Part shown: one piece after another, positions 1 to 13,350 of the stretch
Numbering within the stretch: the first letter of the stretch is position 1
Layout: the number at the start of each line of letters is the position of its first letter
Assembly: GCA_022578965.1 (NCBI GenBank)
Contig: MU400748.1
Span: 1-58,073 of the forward strand
Length of the DNA stretch: 58,073 nucleotides
Direction of reading: 5' to 3'
Source: Xylaria sp. FL1777
Lineage: Eukaryota > Ascomycota > Sordariomycetes > Xylariales > Xylariaceae
Program-made: the position numbers and the translations under genes
The notes under the pieces: generated by a model
Told to the model about the DNA's origin: nothing
What the model saw: only the letters and a program-made list of their open reading frames with translations
Databases searched by the model: none

Positions 1-1821
1 GCATTTTTTTTTGCTTTTTATTAGTATTTTAATTTATTAAAAGCATAAAAAGTTAAGCTTTTTAAACTAAAGCATAAAAAAAAGCTATTAAAAAATAATT
101 AAAGTAATTTATGCTTTATAATAAACATAAATAATAATATATTAAAAAGCTTAATGTTTAGCTATATATAATTTATATTATTAAATTATTAATTAATTAT
201 AATTAATAAACTTAAAAATAAAAATAGTTTAATAATTAATTTTAAACTAAAATAGTTTAAACTAATTAAATTTATTAAATAAACTAAAGTTAAACTAAAA
301 TTTAAAAATAAGCTATAAACTATTTAATTAAACATATATAAATTTATAAATATAAAATGCTTTAAAAAGTATGCTTTATAATTTTTATAATAACTAAATA
401 ATAAAAATATTAAAAAATAAAAAAATATATAATAAAAAATATATTATAACTTATATTATTATAACTTTAGCTAACTATTAAAATTATTATTAAAAATATG
501 CTAGTAATTTATACTTTAAAAAAAGATTATTTTTTAGTTTTTATAATAAAAGCTTTAAAAATTTTATATAAAACATTTTATAAACTTATATTAATATTTA
601 AACTTTATTATTAATAATATAACAAAATATTTTATGCTAAAAAAAGTTTAATAATATATTACTACTATATTTAACAAAATAATTAATATAAATATTATAT
701 TTTTTTTAGTTTATAATATTATAAAAATATTTAAATAAAATAAATAAAAAAAATATAGCTATATTTTATATATTAAGCTTTTTATAATATATTAGCATGT
801 TTTTAATAAGCATGCTAAATATTTTATAAATAAAGCATAAATTAAAAATATTACTAAAAATATATTTTGTTTAACTTTAAAATTAACACTAAAAATACAA
901 ATAAAGCAACAGTTAAATATTTATTAAACGCTTAATATATAATTAAGCTAGTTAGCTTTATGCTTAATAATAGCTATAACTTTTGTTTTATTGTTTTTAA
1001 TAAAACTAACTATAATTATATTACTTTTAAATACTTTTTTTATATATATAAATATATTACTAGCTATAAATTTACTAATATAATTTAAATTACTAAAGTA
1101 TAATAAAGAATTATTAGCAAATAATAGTTTTAAAAAGCTAAAAAAAAAGCAAAAAAAATAAAACATATATAATATTTTGTGCTAATTTATATTTAGCTAT
1201 AATTTTTTAGTTTTTTTTTTTCTTTTTTTGCTTTTTTATAATTAAAAGTATATAGCTGCTATTTTTTATTATTTTTAATAAATAGCTTATTTTTATTAAT
1301 TAAACTTAATATGTTTTATTATATTAAAACTTTAGTTAATTAAATAACTTTAGTATTAAACTTATTAATTTTAATATTAATAAATTATTGCTTTTTTTTT
1401 ATTAATAAATTTAATGCATTAAAAAAATTATATAATATAATATAGCTATTAGTACGTTTTTTAGTATTATTATTAATATATATTTTGCAAATATATTTAA
1501 TAATATTTTAGTTAATAAAAAAAAAAGTATGCTATTTATTTTAATATGTTTAAAAAAACTATTTTATATTGCTATAAATTAAAGCAGTATAAAAGCTTAT
1601 AATAGCTAATTAATTAAATATAACAAAAATATTTTATATAAAATTCTTATTATTTTTTATATTAATTATAAAAGTATTATTAATATGCTTTAAAGCTAAA
1701 TTAATAGCTTTTTATTTACTTTTAACTATAATATATTAAATAAAGCTTAATTATAATATTTTTGTTGCAAGTTTTAGTTTTATAACATTAAAATAAAATA
1801 ACTAAACAAAATATAATATTT
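1..1821 (-). repeat. Repeat R1, left copy, distal part
   Basis: This RIPed sequence continues across LINE A into 6,975-9,369. The part from about 1,593 to 1,821 is the reverse complement of the window's last bases (about 57,845-58,073). The rest extends beyond what the second copy shows. The minus strand at 948-1,166 holds a 72-residue open frame with the reading SNIFIYIKKVF, which may be a remnant of the element's protein, but I do not recognise it. Strand is given relative to the second R1 copy, taken as plus. The whole stretch is AT-rich with surviving C almost only in GC or AC context. No gene can be called here. Confidence 0.75.
1810..1821. repeat. Target-site duplication of LINE A, 5' side
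   Basis: The 12-bp word AATATAATATTT is repeated exactly at 6,963-6,974 after the LINE 3' tail. The inverted R1 copy holds it once, at 57,845-57,856, which is the uninterrupted site. Confidence 0.9.
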
Positions 1822-2435
1822 GAACTTTTTTTGAATTCTTTACATTTAACTATAACTTTATAAGTTTAAGCTTAATTATTAAATAATTAAAATTGCTAGA
1901 ATTAGCGTAGCAACTTTTACTTACTAAGTAAGTTGCACTTTATTTACGAAGTGCAAATATAATAAAAAACAAAAAAATAGTATTAAATAACTTATTTGTT
2001 AAAAATGTAACTAACGTATTACTAAAACTTACTAGCAATGCAACTATAAAGCAGCAGCGTTTTAACGGAAAACGTAAAGCTAATAAACTTCTTAGTGTAT
2101 AAAAAATAGTTAATAGAATTATAAAACTAGTACTATAGCTATTAACAGAAAAAAAAATAGCAGAAGGAATTTTTCTTTAAAAAAATACAAAAAAAGCACA
2201 AATAGCATATATATTAAAAAAAGCTTAAAAAAGCTAGCAAAACATAAAGCTTAATAATAAAAACAACCTTAATATATTTATAACTTGCTATAATTTAAAT
2301 GCTGCTATAAAAGCTAACTAAAAAAGCGTTAAAAATACTATTTAAAAGCTTTTTTAATAAACTTTATTAAACGTAAATATGCTAAAATTTTAAGTATAAA
2401 TTGTAGCTTTATAGCTAGCTTGTAATAATAAAGTA

Positions 2436-3250
2436 GTGCTATTTAAGCAAAACAAAAAAGTACTAATTAAAGTTAAAAAACAAGCTAATAACTTTAAAAA
2501 CAAAACATTAGCTAATATTATTAAAGCAGTAAATATAGCGCTTATAAGCAGTAATACAATTATTGCTAAAAAGCTATATAGCAAAAACATAATAATTATT
2601 TTTAAGAAAGCAGTGCTTTAAAAAGCTAAAAAAAAGAAATAAATTATAAAAGCTTTTAGAAAAAAGTTAAAAGTACAACAAAAAAAAGCAGCGCTAATAA
2701 TAAAAAGCGTTTTAGCAAAACAAGTTAAAGTAATATATTTAAACGAAAACTTATTATAGTTATTATATAGCAAACATTTTAAAGTTATAAAGTGCAAAAA
2801 AATGTTATTTAAAAACATAAAAGCTAAATTTGCGTTAATATTATTATATATAAGTAGCGTTATAGCAGCTAAAACAATATGCAAAAATGGCTTTTTATAA
2901 AAAGCTTAGCTATTTAACTATAAACTTTTTATTATAAAGCTTAAAGTTATATAATGTTTTAATTGCTATAAATATAGTTATATAGCTAAATATTGCTATA
3001 AAAACTTAAAGTATAGCTATTGCTTAGTTTTAAAGCACTAAAAAAGTAAAAAAAGCTGCTTAATAAAAACGCAAAAAGTAAAGCAAAAATATATAAACTA
3101 TAAAAAAGCGCATATAGCATAAAATAAAGCTTGCTAAAAAAGAGTTAAACAAAAAAATAAAGCAAAAGCAGCGTATATATTACAACTTAAAAGCTTTTAA
3201 AGTGCTAAAAAAGCAATAATAATAAGCAAAAAAATAAATAAAAGTAGTTT
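2436..3250 (+). pseudogene. LINE A ORF1 remnant (gag-like, zinc knuckles)
   Basis: ORF1 proteins of fungal LINEs are RNA-binding gag-like proteins. A 61-codon open stretch at 2,436-2,621 lies in the same frame as a CCHC knuckle at 2,955-2,996 reading CFNCYKYSYIAKYC. The expected histidine codon has become TAT (Tyr), which a single C-to-T change explains. A second knuckle-like run follows at about 3,010-3,060 (YCLVLKH then SKKSC). In-frame stops are TAA or TAG. Limits are approximate: the true start is probably upstream in 1,980-2,430 and cannot be fixed because starts and stops are mutated. Nonfunctional. Confidence 0.75.
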
Positions 3251-3299
3251 AAAAATATTAATAGCATTAGTATTTATAAAGCTAAATAAAAAAGAATTA

Positions 3300-6200
3300 T
3301 TAGTAAAAAAATAGCAAACTAGCAGTATAAGCAAAAACTTATTTTTATTAACTTAATAATATATAATATTGCTTTTTAAAACATTGCAAAATTTAAAAGT
3401 AATGTAGTATATATATTATAAAACAATAGCTTTAACTATATAGCAGTTTAAAAGCTAGTAATTAATAAATATAGCAATATATATTGCTTTAGTAGTAATA
3501 ACTACTAGGTTATTTAGTTAAAAAGCAAAGCTGCATTATATATAAACAAAAAAATTGCAATAAAAATGCTAGCAAAAAACGCTAGTAAAAACTAAGTAAA
3601 GGTTATAATAAGCAGCAATAATCTAGTAGTATTTTTATAGTTAATATATTTGCTAAATTAAAAAAAAACAGTTTAGCGTAGTTTAATCTAAAAAATATAT
3701 AAAGCAAGCAAGCTAAAAAAACGCTATATATTTATAAGCAATTTTAACTTTTATTACTTATTATAGGACTTAAAAAGCAAAAAAAGCTAAAAAGCAAATA
3801 AACTGCTTAAGTTTACTACATAATAAAATCTTATGCTAATTATTCCTTAAAAAAAAATAACTAAAATAAAGCACAAATAAAAAAGCTTAACAATAAACTT
3901 AATATAAATATTTAGTAATTTAGCTACTACTTATTAAAAGGACTTAAAGTAGCTAAATTTTAACTATAAAGTATTAAAAATTATAATTAACCTAGAAATA
4001 GTTTTATAAAAATACTTAAAAAAAGCAAAAAAATAAAACTAGCTTAAATTAAATAAAAATAAAGCAGCTATAAAAACAAAAGCTATTATTATAAAAATAC
4101 ATATGTTATGTATACTTAGCAAGCTAAATAATGCTTTTAATTTTTTAATTTAATAATTAGTAAAAATAGCAAATAAAATAACACTTAAAAAAACTATAAG
4201 GAAAAAATACTAAGTATTACTTTAGTAGTTTTTAAAAGTAGTTAAAACAAAAAAAAAAGCAAAACAAGCATACTATAAGTTTTAAAGCGAAAAAACTAAA
4301 GCAGCATAATAAGCTTTTAAAAAAAAAAAAAAAGCTTTTAGTAATAAAGTAAAAAAAGCGCAAAAACATAGCTAAAAATAAACATTTATAAAAGCATTTA
4401 AAAATTTTAAATTATTATAAAGCTTAGCTAAATAAGCAAGGTTTGCTTATAAGTTAGCTTTAAAAGTTACTACAATTTTACTATTAAAACAAACAAAAAA
4501 TAAGCTGTTTTTTATTAATACTTTTAAAGAAAAAACGGCTTTATTAATAGAACGCTTTTTTTTTGCACTACTAGTAAATTTGTTTAATATACTTAAAAAA
4601 AACTTAATTTATAATAATTATTAAAAGTTTATAATTAATATTAATACAAGAAAAAAAAACATAATATTACTAATATAAAAGTTAACGCTATAAAAAGCGC
4701 TAAAAAACAACTTGTTATTTAATAGCTTTTTTAAAGCTTATAAACTTGCTTTAGCAAAAAAAATAACAACACTATACATTATTAGCTTTTTATTAAAGTA
4801 TTACTTAATATAATTTAAGCAAGCAAAAATAATAGTTATACTTAAACTTAAAAAGTCAAAAAAAACTAAAAAAACAGCTAAAAAATAGCGCTTTATTATG
4901 CTTATTTGCACAATAAAAAAAATGCTAAAAAAAAAGCTATATTGCTATATAGCAAAAATAGCTAAGCAAAAAAGTTTTTTACTAAATAACTAAATAAATA
5001 ATAAATAAAACAAATTAATAAATGTAGCTATTAAACTAGTATTAAAAACAACAAAAAAAGCAATTAGCAAAAAAAGCATAGCGTTTTTATTATAGTTAAA
5101 CATTATAAAAGCTTTTAATACTATTAACAAAAAAAAATAATATATATTTTATAACAAAAGGGCTTTTTTTTTTAAATAATTATATAAGTAAACTTTTTTA
5201 TATTAAACTATATAATGCATTTTTACTTTAATAAAGCAATGTTTTAACTAATAACGCTAAAAGCTAAAGTTTTTTAAAGGTTTTTACTTTTACCTTTTTT
5301 TTTTTTTTTATATATTTTAATACTTTATAATAACTTTGCTATATATTAAAAGCTAATAATAGTTAGCTTTGCTAATAATATTAACTTTATTATAGCAAAC
5401 TTAAATATAAAGCAAAACTATAAAGCTTTAAAAGCAGCATAAAAAACATATAAAAGCTAAACAAAACAACATAAAATAAAGTTTATACTATAAAAAAGCA
5501 AATTAATGCATTTTTTTAGTAGTAAAATAGCGCTTATGCAAATAATATATTTTTTTAACGCAATAGTATACTTAAAAAACAGCGCAAAGTTTTTAAAAAT
5601 ATAGTTTAACAAAAACATAAAATAAAAAAAATACTTAGTAAAGCTTAAAAAAAAACTAAACATTTAATTATATGCAATAATTAAACTACAAAATTTTATA
5701 TAAAGCAGTAATATAACAAAAATAAAACAAATATATGTTATAATAATATAAAGCACTTTAGCTTATAGCGTAGCAACTTAGCATAAAAACTTTAAAAAAA
5801 ACAAAATAAAAAGTATTGCTAATTTATTAGCAGCAACTTAAAATAAGTATTTTAAACATATAGCTAAAGCTTTTAAAGCAACTAAAATAAAATATTTAAA
5901 AATTAAAATAAAGATTTTTTTTATTAACTTATATTTTAGCAGTAAAGCAGCAGCTTATAAGCACTATATAAAAAGCTTAGCAGCTAAAAAATTAATTTAA
6001 AAAGCAACAAAAAAAATCAAAACTTTTATTTAAAATGCAAAAGCTTAAAAAGCTAAAAACTAAACAAAAAGCAAACTTATAAGCAATAGCAAAAGCATAG
6101 CTAAAAAAAATCTAACGCTAGTTTTAAACTTTTAGCAAAAAAAATAATTAAAAAAAAAAAAACCTAAAATTGCATTAAAAAAAAAATAAATAAACAAATA

Positions 6201-6450
6201 AAGCTAAACTAAAACAAGCAGCAGTTATTTAGTAATAGCTAAATAAAAGCTTAGCAAAAATAAAGCTCTTAAAAAGTATAGCAAATTACTAAAACATAAA
6301 GCAGCTATAGTAATATAAATATGTACTAAAAAAATAAAGCTAAAAGCATTTTTACATAAAAAAAAAGTTTTAAGCTTTTTTACGCCTTTTTACAAATGTA
6401 TAAAAAGAAAAAAAACCTTTTAGCATATAATCCTACGTTATAACTTGCTA
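3300..6450 (+). pseudogene. LINE A ORF2 remnant (endonuclease/reverse transcriptase region)
   Basis: The plus strand keeps the reverse transcriptase layout in order. From 4,505 one frame gives an N-terminal palm pattern (FINTFKEKTALL, later FKQAKIIVILKLKKSKK, where APGPDG/KPGK-type motifs of LINEs lie). Motif A is at about 5,079-5,130, read as LNIIKAFNTI for an ancestral LDI-GAFDT. After a frame change downstream of motif A, the GxPQGSPLSP-like region follows at about 5,278-5,330, and motif C reads FANN at 5,368-5,379 for an ancestral FADD. Both catalytic Asp codons have become AAT. The 3,300-4,400 stretch should be the endonuclease, but I could not read a convincing motif there. The region after 5,700 should hold the ORF2 C-terminus. 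Dead copy. Confidence 0.8.
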
Positions 6451-6945
6451 AAAAACAAAAAAAAGCAGCTATAAAAAAACCTTATAGCTAAGCTGCTATA
6501 AACTAATAAAAACTTATAACTAGCTACAAAAAAACTTAAAGCCGCAAGTAATATTGCAAAGTAACTACTTATTACTAATAAAATAGCAATATATAATAAA
6601 GCAGTTAAAATAAAAGAAAATAAAAAAAAAAAAAAAAGGCAAAAAATAAGAAAAAAACCAGCAAAAAAAGCAAAAGCGCCTTTTTAAAGGTCCCAAAAAA
6701 CAAAAAAAAAGCTTTTGTACGCTTTTTAAAAAAGCAAAAAGTTTAAAAGCTTCAAAAAAAATCTTTCCGCTTTTTAACTATTACTTTCCGTTTAGTAAGC
6801 TAATTAATAAAAACTAGTTATTATAAAGTAAAAAAACTTCGAAATAGCAGCATAAACATTATTATATAGAGTTTTTATTTAGCTTTTTATATAGTTTTAC
6901 TTATAAGTACACAAATAGAAAAACCGCGCTATAAAGCAATACAAC

Positions 6946-6962
6946 AAGTTATTAATAATAAT
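6946..6962 (+). repeat. LINE A 3' tail (TAA)n
   Basis: A short TAA/AAT trinucleotide tail ends the element directly before the target-site duplication. The same tail in reverse complement opens copies B (9,646) and C (16,678). Confidence 0.8.
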
Positions 6963-6974
6963 AATATAATATTT
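6963..6974. repeat. Target-site duplication of LINE A, 3' side
   Basis: Exact copy of 1,810-1,821. The junction shares A/T bases with the TAA tail, so the boundary may shift by a base or two. Confidence 0.9.
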
Positions 6975-9369
6975 TTAGTTTATAATTATTAAACTTTTTT
7001 TTATAAAAAAAAATAAAAAAGTAAAAAATAATTTAATATAGCATTTTATAATTATTAAGCTAAACTACTATAATTATTATAAATAAATATTTTATAATAT
7101 TTATATATTAATAATAGTTTTAAAACTTAATATTAATTAATTTGCTTTTGTTTTAACTATATTTTTTTATTTAATTTGTATATTTTAACTATTAAAACTA
7201 TAAAGCTATAATTTTTTGCTTAAATAATATAAAATTTATATTTTTTAATGCTATTTAAATATAATTTAATTAAACTTTATTAAAAAATAATATACTAAAT
7301 TTAATTAAGTTATAAATTAAAAACGCTAAAATATAAACATAAAACTTATTATATAATAATAGCAAAGCTTAATAGTACTAAACTTTATTTTTTTTAATAT
7401 GCTATTTATAGCTAAAGAATTATATGTTATATTTTATAAAAAAATTTTAAAAAGTTTAAAAAATTAGTTAAATAAAATTTAGCGCAATATAAAAAAAAGC
7501 TAATATAAAAAACATTTATTATTTATAATTATATATATTGCTTGCTTTTATTTAAGCAGCTATTATAGCTTAAATAAAAAATATAGTTTTTTAATTTTTA
7601 TGTATTATTACAAGTTATTTATTATAGTTTTAATAATTTAAAATAATATAAAATAAAATATTATAAACTTAATATACTTTAAATATTTTTTTTTTGTTTT
7701 TATAAATAGCAAAAGTTTATAAAATATAACTAATGTTATTTTATAATTATATAATGTTTAAAAATAAAGCAAACCTTTTTAAATATAATAATTTAAATAA
7801 AAAACAAACAATATAAATTAATAAATAATTAATTGCTTTATTTATATAAACTAAAGTTAACATTAAATAAAAAAAAGCTATTTTTTTTTAAAAAAAGTAA
7901 TAATAGATTATTATAATTATATAAATAAGCTAAGCATATTTAAATTAGTAATTATAAAATAATTAGTTAAATTTTATATAATATTTTTATAATTTATGCT
8001 AAAATTTTAAACACTATTTTTAAAGTTAAAATTATTATATATAAACATAGTACTTAAGTTATAAATAATATGCTTTAAGTTAAGCTATATATTTATTAAT
8101 TTAAATATTAAAACATTAGTTAACTAAGTATTATATATATAATTTTGTTTAGCTATTTTATTTAGCTGTTTTAAAACAAACTTATAGCTAATATATACTT
8201 TAAATTAAGCAAAAATATTAATTATTTAAGTTTATATTTTATTACTATAAAAATAAATGCTAATAAATTACTATAAAAAATTATTTATTAAAGGTACATA
8301 TATATTTAATAATAAAGCTATAATTATATATGCTGTAGTAATATAAAAAAACAGTATATTAGCTTTAATTGCATTATAAAATTTACGCTTAGTTTGCTAA
8401 TTTATAAAAATACTTAAAAAAAAAGCAATAAAACATAAAAATACGTTTTAAATTTAAAACTAAAAAAAACAAAGTAATTTTTTGATTTATTATATATTAT
8501 AAACATTTTTAATTTAATAAAGCTTTTTATTAAAAGCTTTAAATGCTTTAAAATTAAATTTAATAAAAGCTAATTATTTAAATAAAATAAAAAGCTTGTT
8601 TTAAAATGCAAAAATGTTAGCAATATTATAACTTATATTATTTTTTTTAAATTTTATTTAAATATTAGCTTTTTAAAAACGCTATTAAATTTTAAAGTTT
8701 TTTAATATATTAATTATTTTGCGCATTTATAGCTTTAATTAATTATTAGTTATAGTTTGCAATAAAAGCTATTTTTTTAAAAACTAACAAAAATTATAGC
8801 TTTAATTATAATTATAATGCTAGTACTTTTATATATTTATTGCAACTTATTACTAGCATATAAAATTAAATTCCTTGTTTAAATTATTGCTTTTATAATT
8901 AAAATTATTTTTAAAGTTAAAAGTAATAAAAATAATATTAAAAAAATTAGTTAATTTAAATATAAAAAGTAGCATAAACGTTAATATAATAAACTATATA
9001 AGCAAGTAAAATAATTGCAAAAAAAACAATAGTAAAAAAAACAATATTTTAGTTAAAAAATTTATAATATGCAATATAATAAAAACTAAGCGTTAAAAAA
9101 ATACAAAAAAAATATAACTATATGCAAAATATAATAATTAATTAATTAAGTATAACTTTAAACAGATTTAAAGTTGCTATATAAATAAATTATAGTTTGT
9201 TGTTTTTTAAATAAAAATATAAGCAGAAAAATTAATATAATTGCTTTAAATTAAAATTTTAAGTTTGTATTAAAAAAGGTAAAAAAGGTTATAATTAGTA
9301 AAAAAGTAATATAACTAAAGAGGTATAAACGCAAGAATTATTTTAGTTTAAAGGACTTAAAATAACAAA
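6975..9369 (-). repeat. Repeat R1, left copy, proximal part
   Basis: Reverse complement of 55,450-57,844 over essentially its whole length: 229 bp left of LINE A plus 2,395 bp here equals the 2,624 bp visible in the second copy. One R1 frame, read on the second copy as plus, has few stops other than TAA/TAG between about 56,230 and 57,390, so R1 probably encoded a protein. I could not match it to a transposase or polymerase family. The outer end of homology coincides with a TGTTA terminus on the minus strand near 9,361-9,369, compatible with the edge of an LTR-type element. No host gene is visible. Confidence 0.8.
9243..9354. repeat. Degraded terminal stem-loop of R1
   Basis: GCTTTAAATTAAAAT at 9,243-9,257 and ATTTTAGTTTAAAGG at 9,340-9,354 are imperfect inverted repeats. 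The corresponding arms in the second R1 copy (55,463-55,477 and 55,560-55,574) are perfect over 15 bp, so the mismatches here are mutations. Confidence 0.65.
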
Positions 9370-9645
9370 AACCTAAAAAGCATAAATTAGCTTTACTTAA
9401 ATTAGTAATATTTATATATAGTTTTTTAGTACTATACTTAAAAGATGTTTTTTTTTAAATATTTATTTTTTTAAGTAAAAACTTAACTTTATGTAGTAAT
9501 TATAAAGTTTTAAGTTAATATTTAAAAAATATAAATAGTTATTTAAGTAATTTTATAATATTATATTTTAAATAAACCTTTATATAATATATTAATATTT
9601 TATTTATTTTTTATTTTATTTTTTAACTTTATTTTTATTTTATAT
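9370..9645. other. Unidentified RIPed spacer, part 1
   Basis: AT-rich sequence between the R1 end and LINE B. It was continuous with 14,801-16,677 and 21,837-22,160 before LINEs B and C inserted. I see no gene or recognisable motif. Bases 9,633-9,645 are the left target-site duplication of LINE B. Confidence 0.6.
9633..9645. repeat. Target-site duplication of LINE B (left)
   Basis: The 13-bp word TTTTATTTTATAT is repeated exactly at 14,788-14,800. Confidence 0.85.
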
Positions 9646-10299
9646 TATTATTATTAATAACTTGCTATGCTATTTTGTAGCGTAGTTTTTTTATTTGTGT
9701 ACTTATAAGTAAAACTATATAAAAAGCTAAATAAAAACCCTATATAATAATGTTTATATTGTTATTTTAAAGTTTTTTTATTTTATAATAACTAGTTTTT
9801 ATTAACTAGCTTACTAAATAAAAAGTAATAGTTAAAAAGCAAAAAAACTTTTTTTAAAGCTTTTAAACTTTTTGCTTTTTTAAAAAGCGCATAAAAGCTT
9901 TTTTTTTGTTTTTTAAAACTTTTAAAAAAGCACTTTTGCTTTTTTTGCTAGTTTTTTTTTTATTTTTTACTTTTTTTTTTTTTTTTTTATTTTTCTTTAT
10001 TTTAACTGCTTTATTATATATTGCTATTTTATTAATAATAAGTAGCTACTTTATAATATTACTTATAGCTTTAAGCTTTTTTATAGCTAGTTATAAATTT
10101 TTATTAGTTTATAATAGCTTAACTGCAAAGCTTTTTTATAGCTGCTTTTTTTTGTTTTTTAGCAAGTTATAATATAAAATTATATGCTAAAAGGTTTTTT
10201 TTTTTTTTGCATATTTGCAAAAAAACGTAAAAAAGCTTAAAACTTTCTTTTTATGTAAAAATACTTTTAGCTTTATTTTTTTAGTATATATTTATATTA

Positions 10300-13200
10300 T
10301 TATAGCTGCTTTATGCTTTAATAATTTGTTATATTTTTTAAAAGTTTTATTTTTGCTAAGCTTTTGTTTAATTATTGCTAAATAATTGCTGCTTATTTTA
10401 GTTTAGCTTTATTTGCTTATTTATTTTTTTTTTAGTATAATTTTAAGTTTTTTTTTTTTTAATTACTTTTTTTACTAAAAGTTTAAAACTAACGTTAGAT
10501 TTTTTTTAGCTATATTTTTATTATTGCTTATAAGCTTGCTTTTTGTTTAGTTTTTAGCTTTTTAAGCTTTTATATTTTAAATAAAAGTTTTAATTTTTTT
10601 TATTGCTTTTTAAATCGATTTTTTAGCTACTAAGCTTTTTATATAATACTTATAAGCTGCTGCTTTACTGCTAAAATATAAATTAATAAAAAGAATTTTT
10701 ATTTTAGTTTTTAAATGCTTTATTTTAATTGCTTTAAAAGCTTTAGCTATATATTTAAAGCATTTATTTTAAGTTATTACTAATAAATTAATAATGCTTT
10801 TTGCTTTATTTTTTTTAAAGTTTTTATACTAAATTATTATACTATAAGTTAAAATGCTTTATATTATTATAACATATATTTGTTTTGCTTTTATTATATT
10901 ATTGTTTTATATAAAGTTTTATAGTTTAATTACTATATATAATTAAATGCTTAGTTTTTTTTTAAGCTTTATTAAATATTTTTTTTATTTTATATTTTTA
11001 TTAAACTATACTTTTAAAAACTTTGCGTTATTTTTTAGGTATATTATTATATTAAAAAATTGTACTATTTATATAAATACTGTTTTACTGCTAAAAAAGT
11101 GCATTAATTTGCTTTTTTGCAGTATAAACTTTATTTTATGTTATTTTGCTTAGTTTTTATATATTTTTTATGCTGCTTTTAAAGCTTTATAGTTTTGCTT
11201 TATATTTAAGTTTGCTATAATAAAATTAATATTATTAGCAAAGCTAATTATTATTAGCTTTTAGTATATAATAAAGTTATTATAAAATATTAAAATATAT
11301 AAAAAAAAAAAAAGAAATAAAAGTAAAAACTTTTAAAAAACTTTAGCTTTTAGCATTATTAACTAAAATACTGCTTTATTAAAGCAAAAATACATTATAT
11401 AGTTTAATATAAAAAAGTTTATTTATATAACTATTTAAAAAAAAAAGCGTTTTTGTTGCAAAATATATATTATTTTTTTTTTGTTAATAATATTAAAAGC
11501 TTTTATAATATTTAGCTATAGCAAAAATACTATCCTTTTTTTGCTAATTGTTTTTTTTGCTGTTTTTAATACTAGTTTAATAGCTATATTTATTAACTTG
11601 TTTTATTTATTATTTATTTAGTTGTTTAACAAAAGACTTTTTTGTTTAACTACTTTTATTATATAGCAATATAGCTTTTTTTTTAGTACTTTTTTTATTA
11701 TATAAATAAGCATAATAAAGCATTATTTTTTAGCTATTTTTTTAGTTTTTTTTAACTTTTTAAGTTTAAATATAATTATTACTTTTGTTTACTTAAATTA
11801 TATTAAATAATATTTTAATAAAAAGCTAGCAATATATAATATTATTATTTTTTTTATTAAAACAAGTTTATAAGCTTTAAAAAAGCTATTAAATAACAAG
11901 TTATTTTTTAGCGCTTTTTATAGCACTAATTTTTATATTAGTAATATTATATTTTTTTTTTTCGTATTAATATTAATTATAAACTTTTAGTAGTTATTAT
12001 AAGTTAAGTTTTTTTTAAATATATTAAATAGGTTTGCTAATAATGCAAAAAAAAAGCGTTTTATTAGTAAAGCTGTTTTTTTTTTAAAAATGTTAGCAAA
12101 AAATAGCTTATTTTTTATTTATTTTAGCAGTAAAATTATAATAATTTTTAAAGCTAATTTATAAGCAAACTTTGCTTATTTAGCTAAGCTTTATAATAAC
12201 TTAAAATTTTTAAATGCTTTTATAAATGCTTATTTTTAGTTATGTTTTTATGCTTTTTTTACTTTATTACTAAAAGCTTTTTTTTTTTTTTAAAGGCTTA
12301 TTATATTACTTTAGTTTTTTTGCTTTAAAACTTGCAGTACGTTTATTTTGCTTTTTTTTTTATTTTAACTACTTTTAAAAACTACTAAAGTAATATTTAG
12401 TGTTTTTTTTTTATAGTTTTTTTAAGTATTGTTTTATTTATTATTTTTACTAATTGCTAAATTAAAAAGTTAAAAGCATTATTTAGCTTACTAAATATAT
12501 ATAGCATATATATTTTTATAATAATAGCTTTTATTTTTATAGCTGCTTTATTTTTATTTAATTTAAGCTAGTTTTATTTTTTTGCTTTTTTTAAATATTT
12601 TTATAAAGCTGCTTTTAAATTAATTATAATTTTTAATGCTTTATAATTAAAACTTAACTACTTTAAGTTTTTTTAATAAATAATAGCTAAATTATTAAAC
12701 ATTTATATTAAGTTTATTATTAAGCTTTTTTATTTATGCTTTATTTTAGTTATTTTTTTTTAAAAAATAGCTAATATAAAATCTTATTATATAATAAATT
12801 TAAGCAGTTTATTTGCTTTTTAGCTTTTTTTACTTTTTAAGTTTTATAATAAGTAATAAAAGTTAAAGTTACTTATAAATATATAGCGTTTTTTTAGCTT
12901 GCTTATTTTATATATTTTTTAAATTAAACTGCATTAAATTGTTTTTTTTTAATTTAGCAAATATATTAACTATAAAAATATTGCTAAATTATTATTGCTT
13001 ATTATAACTTTTGCTTAGTTTTTACTAGCATTTTTTACTAGCGTTTTTATTGCAATTTTTTTATTTATATATAATGTAGTTTTATTTTTTAATTAAACAA
13101 CTTAACAGCTATTATTATTAAAGCAATATATATTGCTATATTTATTAATTATTAATTTTTAAACTGCTATATAATTAAAGCTATTATTTTATAGTATATA

Positions 13201-13350
13201 TGTTATATTGCTTTTAAATTTTATAATGTTTTAAAAAGTAATATTATATATTATTAAATTAATAAAAATAAGTTTTTGCTTATATTATTAGTTTATTGTT
13301 TTTTGCTAGTAATTTTTTTTTATTTAGCTTTATAAATGCTAATACTATTA
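10300..13350 (-). pseudogene. LINE B ORF2 remnant (reverse transcriptase)
   Basis: Identified by collinear alignment with copy A. Reverse transcriptase motif C is read on the minus strand at 11,231-11,242 as FANN for an ancestral FADD, followed by the same downstream context as in copy A. Many TAA/TAG stops interrupt the frame. Limits are approximate, projected from copy A. Confidence 0.75.

Larger units (their letters stand above)
1822..6962 (+). mobile_element. LINE copy A, full-length Tad1-like non-LTR retrotransposon, RIP-degraded
   Basis: This 5,141-bp element starts GAAC followed by a T run and GAATT, and ends in an ATTAATAATAAT-type tail, as expected of LINE 3' ends. It has no LTRs and is flanked by a 12-bp target-site duplication. 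The plus strand keeps the outline of two proteins: an ORF1 with CCHC zinc knuckles near 2,955-3,030 and an ORF2 with reverse transcriptase motifs between about 4,500 and 5,400. Copies B (9,646-14,787) and C (16,678-21,821) are the same element at almost identical length in inverted orientation. Stops are mostly TAA and TAG where Trp or Gln is expected, which is the RIP signature. Assignment to the fungal Tad1 group is inferred from the ORF1/ORF2 layout and the organism type. R1 was the insertion target. Confidence 0.9.
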
